Shown here one piece after another: positions 57,020 to 64,000 of a stretch of 64,000 nucleotides of DNA. Positions within the stretch are counted from its first letter, which is position 1. Every line of letters begins with the position of its first letter. The notes under the pieces were generated by a model. The model saw only the letters and a list, made by a program, of their open reading frames with translations. It had not been told where the DNA came from and ran no database searches. Source of the DNA: Actinocorallia herbida (GTDB lineage Bacteria; Actinomycetota; Actinomycetes; Streptosporangiales; Streptosporangiaceae); contig NZ_RJKE01000001.1 of assembly GCF_003751225.1 (NCBI RefSeq), positions 9,734,001-9,798,000 on the forward strand, in the 5' to 3' direction. The translations under genes and the position numbers were made by a program.

Positions 57020-58414
57020 GTGGAGCCGTTGTGGGTGGGAGATCCGGAGGTTATCGGTCCTTATCGGCTGGTGGGGCGGTTGGGGGAGGGGGGAATGGGG
57101 GTCGTCTTCCTCGGCCGACGGGTCGGGTCGGCGGGCGGATGGGACGCGGTCAAGCAGATCGCCGGGGAACGGAGCGGCGATCCGCAGTACCGGCGGAGGT
57201 TCGCGCGTGAGGTGCAGGCGGCGCGGCGGGTGCGGGGGCGGTACACGGCGGAGGTGCTGGACGCCGATCCCGGGGCCAGGCGGCCGTGGATGGCCACGCA
57301 GTTCGTCCAGGGGCCGTCCCTGCGCGACGCGGTGCTGCACCACGGGCCGCTCAGCCCGTGGAACGTGCGGAGGCTGGGCGCCGACCTCGTGCGGGGCCTC
57401 TCCGCCGTCCACGCGGCGCGGCTGGTGCACCGGGACCTGAAGCCCGGGAACATCCTGCTCGCCGCCGACCGGGCGGTCATCATCGACTTCGGCGTCGCGC
57501 GGTTCACCGACGCGAGCACCCTCACGGCGGACGGAAGACAACCGGGAACGCCTGCCTATATGTCACCGGAACAGGTGAAAGGCCACACCCGCGACATCAC
57601 TCATGCTTCGGACGTCTTCTCGCTGGGCTCGGTGCTCACCTTCGCCGCGACGGGCGGGACGCCTTTCGAACGGGAGGCGCGTGAGGCGGTGCAATACGCG
57701 ATCGTCAATGAACCCCCACGGCTGGACGGACTCACCGGCGAACTGCACGGAATCGTCGCGGCGTGCCTCGCGCCGGTCCCGGCCGACCGCCCTGCGCTCG
57801 GCGAACTGCTCGCCCTCCTGGACGCCGCCGACATCCCCAAGGGCTGGCCCCCGCCCGTCCAGGAGATGATCACCGCCCTCGATCCGACCAGGACCGCGCC
57901 GGCCGAGACCGTCCAGGAATCTCCCGCCGTGGGGGAAGGGCTGGACGAGTTGCGCCGCCTCCTCGCCGAAGGCCGGCACACCGAGGCGGACGGCCGGACG
58001 ACCGAGGTGCTCCTGGAGGCCGCCGGACGGGGAACCCAGGGCTGGCTCCGCGAGGAAGGCGCCAAGGACGTCCCCGCCGAGCTGCTCAACGAGCTCGACG
58101 CGCTGTGGGCGGCGGCCGCGCCGGCCTGGGGATTCCGGGCGCAGCTCGCCCGCCTCGCCGCCGAAGGCCTCGGCGGCTCGCGCGACTTTCGCAAGATCGC
58201 CCTCGCGCTGGGCTGGCGCCGCGACGGCGACGACCCCTACCCGCCCTATCCGGCCTTCGCCCGGCGAGCCGATGACTCCGGCCCGTTCTACCCCACCCTG
58301 CGCAGCCCGCGCCGCGAGGAGGCGCAGAGCCAGGACCAGGGCTGGTTCCGGGTCTGGACCACGAACGTGCTGGCCGTCCACGCCCGCCTCCGCAGATGGG
58401 AGAGATCGCTGTGA
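57020..58414 (+). CDS. Ser/Thr protein kinase fused to a GUN4-like domain
   Basis: A 464-residue cytosolic protein. Residues 14-270 are a Hanks-type kinase: Gly loop GRLGEGGMGVVFLGRR, Lys 45 in WDAVKQI, catalytic HRDLKPGN at 137-144, DFG 156-158 and GTPAYMSPEQ. No transmembrane helix or PASTA repeat follows. Residues about 308-430 match the GUN4 fold in order: LRRLLAEGRHTEADGRTTEV, AAGRGTQGWL, LLNELDALWAAA, WGFRAQLARLA, LALGWR, and a late aromatic/Pro loop. In phototrophs GUN4 binds porphyrins. GTG 57020 follows GGGGAGGCGG. Its stop overlaps the SPFH gene as GTGA, so the two act together. Confidence 0.85.
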   Translation: MEPLWVGDPEVIGPYRLVGRLGEGGMGVVFLGRRVGSAGGWDAVKQIAGERSGDPQYRRRFAREVQAARRVRGRYTAEVLDADPGARRPWMATQFVQGPSLRDAVLHHGPLSPWNVRRLGADLVRGLSAVHAARLVHRDLKPGNILLAADRAVIIDFGVARFTDASTLTADGRQPGTPAYMSPEQVKGHTRDITHASDVFSLGSVLTFAATGGTPFEREAREAVQYAIVNEPPRLDGLTGELHGIVAACLAPVPADRPALGELLALLDAADIPKGWPPPVQEMITALDPTRTAPAETVQESPAVGEGLDELRRLLAEGRHTEADGRTTEVLLEAAGRGTQGWLREEGAKDVPAELLNELDALWAAAAPAWGFRAQLARLAAEGLGGSRDFRKIALALGWRRDGDDPYPPYPAFARRADDSGPFYPTLRSPRREEAQSQDQGWFRVWTTNVLAVHARLRRWERSL

Positions 58415-59979
58415 TCGTGTTCCTGGCCCTGCTCGTCCTCGCGTTCGCCGCCGCAGCCGTGGTCACGGGGACGCGGACGGTGCCCGACGGCCATGTCGGT
58501 CTCGTCGTCCGCCGGTTCGGCATCCGCTCGAACCGGGACGACCCCCGGGTGAGTCACCTCGACGGTCCAGGGCCCCAGGCGGGCATCCTGAACGAGAACA
58601 CCCGCACCTGGCTGCCATGGGGTCTCTACGACGTCCGGTTCGTTCCGCAGACGTACGTCCCCATAGGCACCGTCGGCCTCGTCGTCGCCAAGGCGGGGGC
58701 GCAGCGTCCGCCGCACGAGCCGCTCGCCGCGTACGTCGAGTGCGACCGCTTCCAGGACGGCGCGCGCTTCCTGGCCGGCGGCGGCCAGCGCGGGCCGCAG
58801 CTCGAGGTGCTCACCAGCGGCCACTACGCCATCAACCCGTTCATCTTCGATGTCCTCACCGTCGAAACGCTCGGCGGCGAGGAGCGGGAGGGCATCGTCG
58901 CCGCCGACCTGCGCGAGGTCGACGTCAAGGTCGGCGAGACCGGGGTGGTGATCACCCGCCTGGGGCAGCGCCCGCCCGGCGACTGGAACGAGACGGGGCG
59001 CGGCGTCGGCGGGCACTGGGGCTTCCAGCTCCCCTGGCGGTTCCTGGAGGGCGGCGGCCAGGTCGGCGTCCAGAGCGAGACGCTGGACGAAGGGGGCACC
59101 TACGCGATCAATCCGTGGTTCGCGCACGTGGTGAAGATCCCTTCGCGGGTGCTGGTGCTGCAGTGGACGGCCGAGCGGAGGTCCGCCGACAACCTGGACG
59201 CCTCGCTCGACCAGATCGTCCTGGACGTCCAGGGCCACACGGTCCGGATGAGCCTCAAGCAGACGCTGCGCATCCCGCCCGAGGCGGCGCCCCGGCTCGT
59301 CCGCCGCTTCGGGGACCTGGGCGGCGGGGCCAGCGCGCGCGCCGCCGCCGGCCGGATCCCCGTCCAGCAGTTCGTGGAGAAGGAGCTGGGCGCCGCGGTC
59401 GTCGGCTACTTCCGCGGGATCGCGGCCACGTACCGGATCCAGGAGTTCATCACCCGCTACAACGAGGTGGGCCTCGAACTGAAGGACCACGTCCGCCAGG
59501 CGCTCGGCCCGACCGGGGTGATCGCGCTGGAGACGACGCTCGAGGAGTTCGAGTGCGACGAACCCGAGGTCAACAGGATGCGCCGGGAGATCGCCCTGGT
59601 CGCCGAGAAGCGGCGCAAGGAGGAGGCCCTGACCGAGCTGCTCAACCTCCGCCGCGACAACGAGCGCATCATCGTGGACATCGAGGCCCAGAAGCTCCGC
59701 CTGCGCGACGAGGAGAACCGCGTCTCCCACGACGAGCAGCGCCGGCTCATCGAACTGTTCGGCAAGGAGCACGTCCAGCTCGAACGCGTCCTGGCGCTCT
59801 TGGCGGACATCCCCGTCCCCGACGTCGTCATGGGCGACGCGACCGGCCTGGGCAGCGGCATCCCCCTGGCCAACATCAAGGATCTCGTCCTCAACCTCGC
59901 CCGCCGCGCCAACCACACCGTCGACCCCCACCCGGACTACACCGAACTGGAAGCCACCGAACTGGAGGACGAAACCTGA
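58411..59979 (+). CDS. Membrane-anchored SPFH (band 7) protein with three tandem N-terminal modules
   Basis: A 522-residue protein. Residues 1-20 are a membrane helix (VFLALLVLAFAAAAVV). Three similar modules follow, each opening like an SPFH domain: VPDGHVGLVVRRFG, VPIGTVGLVVAKAG and VKVGETGVVITRLG. Modules two and three also share GGGQ and YAINP segments. Residues about 240-380 form the SPFH core and about 385-455 a charged coiled coil (EKRRKEEALTELLNLRRDNE). Such proteins make membrane scaffolds. GTG 58411 is chosen for its GTGA overlap with the kinase and GGGAGAG upstream; ATG 58396 is possible. Confidence 0.85.
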   Translation: MIVFLALLVLAFAAAAVVTGTRTVPDGHVGLVVRRFGIRSNRDDPRVSHLDGPGPQAGILNENTRTWLPWGLYDVRFVPQTYVPIGTVGLVVAKAGAQRPPHEPLAAYVECDRFQDGARFLAGGGQRGPQLEVLTSGHYAINPFIFDVLTVETLGGEEREGIVAADLREVDVKVGETGVVITRLGQRPPGDWNETGRGVGGHWGFQLPWRFLEGGGQVGVQSETLDEGGTYAINPWFAHVVKIPSRVLVLQWTAERRSADNLDASLDQIVLDVQGHTVRMSLKQTLRIPPEAAPRLVRRFGDLGGGASARAAAGRIPVQQFVEKELGAAVVGYFRGIAATYRIQEFITRYNEVGLELKDHVRQALGPTGVIALETTLEEFECDEPEVNRMRREIALVAEKRRKEEALTELLNLRRDNERIIVDIEAQKLRLRDEENRVSHDEQRRLIELFGKEHVQLERVLALLADIPVPDVVMGDATGLGSGIPLANIKDLVLNLARRANHTVDPHPDYTELEATELEDET

Positions 59980-60074
59980 CCCCCGCCCCCACCCCCACCA
60001 GAACCGCCCCACCCCACGGCCAACGCCCGATGCGCCAACCACTCCGGATGTTTGCTAAGGTTAACCCGTTCCTA

Positions 60075-60148
60075 GGGGATGTAGCGCAGTCCGGTAGCGC
60101 ACTTCGTTCGCATCGAAGGGGTCAGGGGTTCGAATCCCCTCATCTCCA
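60075..60148 (+). tRNA. tRNA-Ala(CGC)
   Basis: A full cloverleaf: acceptor GGGGATG with CATCTCC containing the G3-U70 pair that marks alanine tRNAs, D-arm GCGC, anticodon stem CTTCG/CGAAG around TTCGCAT with anticodon CGC, T-arm AGGGG-TTCGAAT-CCCCT, discriminator A. It reads GCG. CCA is not fully encoded. It marks the start of an accessory-looking stretch. Confidence 0.95.
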
Positions 60149-60160
60149 CCTGAGGTAAAG

Positions 60161-60210
60161 AAGCCCCCGAGGGCCGTGACCAGCGGAAACGCTACGGCCC
60201 CGGGGGCTTT
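60161..60210 (+). terminator. Rho-independent terminator of tRNA-Ala
   Basis: AAGCCCCCG-A-GGGCCGT pairs with ACGGCCCCGGGGGCTT with one bulged A, and an inner AGCG-GAAA-CGCT extends it; TTTC follows. It begins 12 bases after the tRNA. Confidence 0.8.
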
Positions 60211-60355
60211 CTCATGCCATCCTTTGCGGATTCCTGTTGCATTCCTGTCGGATTCCCGACGTCTTTCGTCCCCACTCCGTCCCCACTCGTCCCCGGGGAA
60301 TCGGACAACACGGACAACACAGGGGCCAGCATTGTGTGACTTGGCTCACCTTGCC

Positions 60356-60361
60356 TAGGGT
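60356..60361 (+). promoter_or_regulatory. Probable promoter of the DUF574 methyltransferase, leaderless
   Basis: TAGGGT is followed by six bases and ATG 60368. A partial -35 TTGTGT at 60332 has an 18-base spacer. No Shine-Dalgarno sequence is present. Confidence 0.55.
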
Positions 60362-60367
60362 CACTGC

Positions 60368-61156
60368 ATGGACGACCCGTACCCCCCGCACGAAATCGAC
60401 ACCAGCCTCAACAGCGTCGCCGGCATGACCGACGCAGCCCGCGGCGGCCGCAACCGCAGCCGAGACCACCAGACCGTCGCCGAGTTCGCACGGCGCTGGC
60501 CCAAAGTCCCCGGCGCGGCGCCCGATGACGAGGAGTTCCCGTTCAGGTCTGTCAGCCACATCGTCAGTCAGACCGGCGTCGACCAGTTCTTGAACCTGGG
60601 CGCGGGCAAGCCGCTGAAGGAGGGCAAGAACCTTCACGACCTGTTCCCCGGGCAGTGGCTGCACACCGATGCGGACCCTGAGATCCGCGCTGTCGGCGGC
60701 GCCCTGTTCAACAGCGCCACCACCGCCTACCTGGAGGCCGACAGCCGCGACGTCGACGTCATCCTCGGCTCACCGGAGGCTCAGCGGATCCTCGACCTCA
60801 CCCGGCCCGTATGCGTCCTGGCGTCCAACCTCTGGCACTACGTGCCCGGAGACGAGCCCCTGCAGGCGACGAAGGCCTACATGGACGCCGTGCCCTCAGG
60901 AAGCTCCCTCGTCCTCGCGCATGCCTGCCTCGACGGCCTTGACCCGGAGCTCCTGGACGGGCTCAACGCGGTCTTCGCCGGGACGTTCGCTGGGGGGATT
61001 TGGCCGCGGACCGGAGGGGAGATCCGCGGCTTCCTCGACGGCCTGGAGGTACTAGACCCTGGCCTGGTGCCGCCTCAGCACTGGCGGCCCGACCACGCGC
61101 CGGCGGTGGAGGAGCGGAGCCTCCCGGTGCTCGGCGCAGTGGCCATCAAGTCCTGA
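60368..61156 (+). CDS. DUF574-type SAM-dependent methyltransferase
   Basis: A 262-residue member of the Methyltransf_19 (DUF574) family that is abundant in filamentous actinomycetes. It starts with the usual DTSLNSVAGMTDAARGGRNR and has FLNLGAGKPLKEGKNLHDLF as motif I, HTDADPEIRAVGGALFNSA, and VCVLASNLWHYVPGDEPLQA. Targets are unknown; these genes often sit beside HTH-DUF397 pairs, as here. Its end overlaps the convergent DUF397 gene by 11 bases. Confidence 0.9.
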   Translation: MDDPYPPHEIDTSLNSVAGMTDAARGGRNRSRDHQTVAEFARRWPKVPGAAPDDEEFPFRSVSHIVSQTGVDQFLNLGAGKPLKEGKNLHDLFPGQWLHTDADPEIRAVGGALFNSATTAYLEADSRDVDVILGSPEAQRILDLTRPVCVLASNLWHYVPGDEPLQATKAYMDAVPSGSSLVLAHACLDGLDPELLDGLNAVFAGTFAGGIWPRTGGEIRGFLDGLEVLDPGLVPPQHWRPDHAPAVEERSLPVLGAVAIKS

Positions 61157-61340
61157 GGCTGCCCAAGAAGCGACCCCAGGCGGCGGGAGCAACACAGAGC
61201 TTCCCGCCGCTTGGGTTCTTCGAATCGCGGATCAGCACGTCGCGGGCCCTGCGAGGGGCATCGACGATCGCCCCGACCTCAACGCAATTGCCTTCGCCGC
61301 TCGCGGAAGCCTTCCGCCATCCAGTGAAAATTGCGCTCAT
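61146..61340 (-). CDS. DUF397 protein
   Basis: A 64-residue protein with the DUF397 pattern: GWRKASASGEGNCVEVGAIV and VLIRDSKNPSGGKLCVAPAA. ATG 61340 overlaps the HTH regulator stop by ATGA. The central insertion DAPRRARD is a little longer than in the copy at 49757. It is predicted to act with the HTH regulator. Confidence 0.93.
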   Translation of the reverse strand: MSAIFTGWRKASASGEGNCVEVGAIVDAPRRARDVLIRDSKNPSGGKLCVAPAAWGRFLGSLRT

Positions 61341-62215
61341 CCCCCTAGCTCACCCATCCATCCTTTGAGTAGTTCTCTTGTCTTTTCCCGATCAAGCGCA
61401 GCCCTCGTGGTAGCGATGAAGAGATTAGAGTAAGAGGCTACTTGCTGTGGATCATCGAACCAGGCATTGGTCTGCGTGAGAAGTTCGACATTGACAGTCT
61501 CGGGATCGGTCGGAACGCGAGATGAGAAGATCGTAAACGGCTCCGAGGCGCGCATCGCCCCCGACTTGAACGGGCTCACCAGAACTTGCACGTTAGGGAG
61601 CCAAGAGCATTCGATCAGGTGGGCTATCTGCTCCCTCATCACGGGGACTCCGCCGACAAGACGCCTGATCGCAGCCTCGTCAATGATCGCCCACAGGCTC
61701 TCTAGCTTGTGCTCTCCGCGCAATAGGCGACGCTGGCGTTCAAGGCGGAGCGCGATGAGAGCTTCCCGTTTCTCGGGCGCAGTGTCCTCGTAGACATCAA
61801 TCTGGGCTTCCATATATGAACGGCATTGCAGGAGGCCGGGGATGAGCCGGGGCTCCCATGTGCGGATCTCTGCGGCCTCGTCTTCGCTTCGCAAATGGGT
61901 GATGAAGCCGGGTGTCAGGGCTGGCTGGTATTCGTCGCGGTCCCACCAGTCGGGCTGGCGGGCGTCGGCGACGAGCTGGGCGATGCGGTCCCGCTCGGCC
62001 TGGTCGTGAACACCGAGCTCATCGAGCAGGTCCAGGATGCCGCCGCTTGCCCCGCTGAGCATCGGCTTGATGACGTCGCCGGCCTCCCAGCGGATGATCT
62101 TCTTGGGGTGCCAGCCGCAGGCCTCGGCCACGTCCTCGGGAGTTCGTCCGGTCGCTTGTCGGAGCTCCTCAAGGGCTTTGCCGAGGCGTCTCCGTCTCAT
62201 GTTACGTGTCGGCAT
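61337..62215 (-). CDS. HTH (XRE) regulator with DUF5753 domain
   Basis: A 292-residue regulator. Helix-turn-helix about 8-65 (KALEELRQATGRTPEDVAEA, WHPKKIIRWEAGDV). DUF5753 about 105-285 (RTWEPRLIPGLLQCRSYMEA, VQVLVSPFKSGAMRASEPFT). Codon use near the 3' end is less GC-rich than in core genes (runs such as GAGTAGTTCTCTTG), suggesting acquisition. ATG 62215 or 62200 may be the start. A 7-bp dyad 30 bases upstream is a likely operator. Confidence 0.92.
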   Translation of the reverse strand: MPTRNMRRRRLGKALEELRQATGRTPEDVAEACGWHPKKIIRWEAGDVIKPMLSGASGGILDLLDELGVHDQAERDRIAQLVADARQPDWWDRDEYQPALTPGFITHLRSEDEAAEIRTWEPRLIPGLLQCRSYMEAQIDVYEDTAPEKREALIALRLERQRRLLRGEHKLESLWAIIDEAAIRRLVGGVPVMREQIAHLIECSWLPNVQVLVSPFKSGAMRASEPFTIFSSRVPTDPETVNVELLTQTNAWFDDPQQVASYSNLFIATTRAALDREKTRELLKGWMGELGG

Positions 62216-62244
62216 GTATCGCTCGTTTCACCAGAAGTAGCCGG

Positions 62245-62262
62245 ATCTGTCCCTAGACAGAT
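62245..62262. promoter_or_regulatory. Inverted repeat ATCTGTC-N4-GACAGAT
   Basis: A perfect 7-bp dyad with a 4-base spacer begins 30 bases upstream of the HTH-DUF5753 start. Its size and location suggest the autoregulatory operator of that gene. Confidence 0.5.
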
Positions 62263-62326
62263 TTTCAGCTGCGGTGCATAGTAGGGCATGCCGTCAGGAT
62301 TCGGAGATCCGCCGGAAATCCGGGAA

Positions 62327-62387
62327 AGACGCGGCGAGCCAGGCCCCTTCACCAGGGACTCCTCGTGGCCCGAGAGGCTCGCCGCGT
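62327..62387. repeat. 13-bp perfect inverted repeat, possible structured RNA
   Basis: GACGCGGCGAGCC at 62327 pairs with GGCTCGCCGCGTC at 62375 around a 35-base loop that can pair further (GGCCC with GGGCC-type segments). It lies in a gene-free stretch. It could be a small RNA, attenuator or a protein-binding site. Confidence 0.5.
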
Positions 62388-62643
62388 CTGCCGGGAACTC
62401 TACTCCCTGGGAGATTCTCACCGAAGGCGCCTGCCTGTCCTGGTAGGGCCATGCGTCCCAAACACGCCGTACATGCACGCGTGGTGACCAGGCCAAACCC
62501 TCTCCAGAGCCACATTCCGGCCAGCACGATCGTGCATGCACGGTTGATCCGCAAGACGTAGCCTGCCAGCCCCTGCCAAGATGCAGCCACAGCGCGGGTC
62601 CAGATGCCCCCCAGCCGACCCGCCCGGCGGCCAGGAGCAGCTC

Positions 62644-63411
62644 GTGCAGGAGAGCCCCCAGCAGCACCCCACCAAGCCACGTCAACGCCGGCCGACCGCC
62701 CTCCCGGCCATCGTCGGCGTTGCCCTGCTCGGCATAGTCGGGATCGGCGCGATCTTCTACCAAGCCTCCGCGACGAGCGACACCCCCACCACCCCACCCA
62801 GCCCCACGCGTGAGCTGGACGCGCTCCTCGACCCCGCTAGCGAGCCAGTTACCCTCCCTGAAAAGGAAAGAGCGTTCGTCGATGCCGTGCGAGCCGCCGG
62901 TGACGACGAGATCTACGAGGCATACCTCGGTACGGACGGTCCCGTCGGAGACCTCAGCCTCGCCAACGAAGGCCGGGAGGTTTGCGGCCAGCCGCGCTAT
63001 GTCGACAGCGCGCTTACCGAAGGCGAATCCGACCTCGACTCCAGGCGGCCGACCCTCGAAGGCTGGATCGAAGACCCGCCCGATGGCCTGGGCCAAACCG
63101 CGGTCGAGGTGCTGTGCCCGAAGTACAGCAAGATGCTGATGAAGGCACTTGGCGGCTTCGACGACGGCCAGTACGAGGTCACCGCAGAGCAGCCTGACGA
63201 CGAGATCGGGAGCTTCCGCACCACGATCCGGCCCGGCACCTACCGGACCGTCGGCAAGGCTTCGGACTGCTACTGGGAGCGGTCGACCTCGAGTGGCGGT
63301 CGGCTGGCGAACGACTTCGTGACGAACGCGCCGGGCGGGGTGACGGTGACGGTCCTGGCCAGCGATGGAGGGTTCACCTCCGAGGGCTGCGGCTACTGGG
63401 TGAAGGCCTGA
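62644..63411 (+). CDS. Membrane-anchored hypothetical protein
   Basis: A 255-residue protein. GTG 62644 is selected because AGGAG is six bases upstream. Residues about 20-40 form one membrane helix (ALPAIVGVALLGIVGIGAIF). The outer part has a DUF732-like segment (LPEKERAFVDAVRAAGDDEI, EVCGQPRYVDSALTEGESDL) followed by a small beta domain (RPGTYRTVGKASDCYWERST, SDGGFTSEGCGYWVKA) with Cys that may pair. Similar C-terminal domains occur in actinobacterial exported proteins. The function is unknown. It lies in the tRNA-linked accessory region. Confidence 0.75.
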   Translation: MQESPQQHPTKPRQRRPTALPAIVGVALLGIVGIGAIFYQASATSDTPTTPPSPTRELDALLDPASEPVTLPEKERAFVDAVRAAGDDEIYEAYLGTDGPVGDLSLANEGREVCGQPRYVDSALTEGESDLDSRRPTLEGWIEDPPDGLGQTAVEVLCPKYSKMLMKALGGFDDGQYEVTAEQPDDEIGSFRTTIRPGTYRTVGKASDCYWERSTSSGGRLANDFVTNAPGGVTVTVLASDGGFTSEGCGYWVKA

Positions 63412-63430
63412 GCTGGGCACTGGACTCCCT

Positions 63431-64000
63431 TCACGCGGTCTCCTGACCTTCGCACTGGGCGGCGGGATCGGTGTAGGGGAGCGGGCGGCACCCGTCCTCG
63501 GCGGCGAGGGAGGCCTCGCGTTCCTGCCAGACCTCAGGGGAGAAAGCGAGGACCTCGCCAAGGGCTGAGGGCCTGCGCGTGCGGGCGCTGCTCTGCTGGT
63601 TCTTGCGCTCCCGCTCTGTGCGGCCCCGGGCCAAGTACTGCTCCAGGAGCGCCCGGCCCGCAGCGTCGTCGGCATCGTGATCGGCGGCGACGGAGGGGCT
63701 GGGCTGCGCCCTGGCGGTCTTGATCCCGCAGAGCAGGCAGCCTCCGCCAACCGGATCGACGGAGTCACGGTGTCCGCATGAAGGCCGCTCGCGGACGAGA
63801 GGCCGGGCACGCAGCTCGGCGAGGCGGCGGGGGAAGTCCTCCTGCCCTGCAGGGGTGCTCATCCAGGCGACGAGATTGCGGATGCCGTCGCGCCGGGCGA
63901 GGGCCAGGACCGCAGTCACCTCCTCGGCGGTGCCGCTGTGCTCGGACATGAGCCGTGTGGTGAGCCGGTCTGGGCTGAGGGGTCGGTCCTCAAGATCGTC
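63431..64000 (-). CDS. Hypothetical protein with a zinc-binding-like Cys/His motif (5' end uncertain)
   Basis: ATG 63949 gives 172 residues, but the frame stays open to base 64000 with plausible coding sequence (EDRPLSPDRLTTRL), so the true start may be outside the window. The centre has SCGHRDSVDPVGGGCLLCG, a possible zinc site. The rest is charged and helical (LARGRTERERKNQQSSARTR). No family was recognised. It is convergent with the anchored protein at 62644, with 20 bases between stops. Confidence 0.6.
   Translation of the reverse strand, partial: DDLEDRPLSPDRLTTRLMSEHSGTAEEVTAVLALARRDGIRNLVAWMSTPAGQEDFPRRLAELRARPLVRERPSCGHRDSVDPVGGGCLLCGIKTARAQPSPSVAADHDADDAAGRALLEQYLARGRTERERKNQQSSARTRRPSALGEVLAFSPEVWQEREASLAAEDGCRPLPYTDPAAQCEGQETA

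Larger units (their letters stand above)
62216..62643. other. 428-base intergenic region with structured DNA
   Basis: No convincing gene was found. It holds the dyad at 62245, a long 13-bp inverted repeat at 62327-62387, and the 12-base palindrome CGTGCATGCACG at 62531 near a similar ACATGCACGCGTGG at 62471. It divides the HTH regulator from a divergent anchored protein. Confidence 0.6.

Noticed and set aside
56637-57440. A frame running through the AT-rich island with a plausible-looking MRDLVLGN start
   Set aside because: No ribosome binding site, and most of the frame lies within the kinase gene in another phase.
60149-60355. Possible integrase remnant or attachment site after tRNA-Ala
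   Set aside because: No protein frame with integrase residues and no repeat of the tRNA 3' end was found within the window.

Overview
The window is high-GC DNA (AT-rich patches are rare) from an actinomycete. Gene order and families point to Streptosporangiales, probably Thermomonosporaceae (Actinomadura or Actinocorallia type); this is inferred from gene content, not a search. Indicators are a pdxH/citA/DtxR-type regulator block like that of Streptomyces, a galU-moeA-moaC-mogA-acetyltransferase-sepX block, repeated HTH-DUF5753/DUF397 pairs, a DUF574-type methyltransferase, and many GTG or TTG starts with 4-base stop/start overlaps. No rRNA, CRISPR array, insertion sequence or large biosynthetic cluster is visible.

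Layout. 1-7.1 kb: MFS transporter (cut by the left edge), pdxH, citA, an IdeR/DmdR-type iron regulator, a PAS-GAF-SpoIIE-HATPase stress signalling protein, a methyltransferase and a 52-residue membrane protein. 7.3-15.7 kb: an MFS exporter fused to a winged-helix domain, a thiolase, an IclR regulator, a methyltransferase, a large LuxR-type ATPase regulator and a membrane-anchored protein. 15.7-22.2 kb: phenylalanine hydroxylase, a deoC-aldehyde dehydrogenase-half aldehyde dehydrogenase operon, a repetitive histone-like protein and an L,D-transpeptidase. 22.2-32.0 kb, all on the minus strand: orphan histidine kinase, argS, a CtpE-like P-type ATPase coupled to plsX, a small anchored protein, a YbhB protein and a two-gene polysaccharide-export ABC transporter. 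32.2-39.5 kb: archaeal-type proS, a secreted tripeptidyl aminopeptidase, a SigR-like ECF sigma factor with no anti-sigma gene beside it, an HTH-DUF5753 regulator with a decayed partner, tRNA-Arg and a coiled-coil VanY-type peptidase. 39.6-47.9 kb: FmdB zinc ribbon, K+/H+ antiporter, 2-hydroxyacid dehydrogenase, 5-formyl-THF cyclo-ligase, galU, molybdopterin genes, acetyltransferase, sepX. 48-56.8 kb: small HTH/membrane pair, AraC regulator, HTH-DUF397 pair, two small genes, an iron-siderophore ABC importer behind a good iron box, a TetR regulator and an isochorismatase-fold hydrolase. 57.0-60.0 kb: a Ser/Thr kinase carrying a GUN4-like domain, coupled to a protein with three SPFH-like modules. 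This pair is the best candidate for an undescribed system. 60.1-64 kb: tRNA-Ala(CGC) followed by an accessory-looking stretch (DUF574 methyltransferase, DUF397/HTH pair, structured intergenic DNA, hypothetical proteins).

Connections. The iron-dependent repressor at 3.2 kb is the likely regulator of the iron box in front of the siderophore importer at 51.5 kb. At least eight genes have a TANNNT hexamer 6-7 bases before the start codon and no Shine-Dalgarno sequence, so leaderless expression appears common. Two convergent pairs share one CTAG as both stop codons. Three HTH-DUF5753 modules are present: two intact with DUF397 partners and one whose partner looks degenerate.
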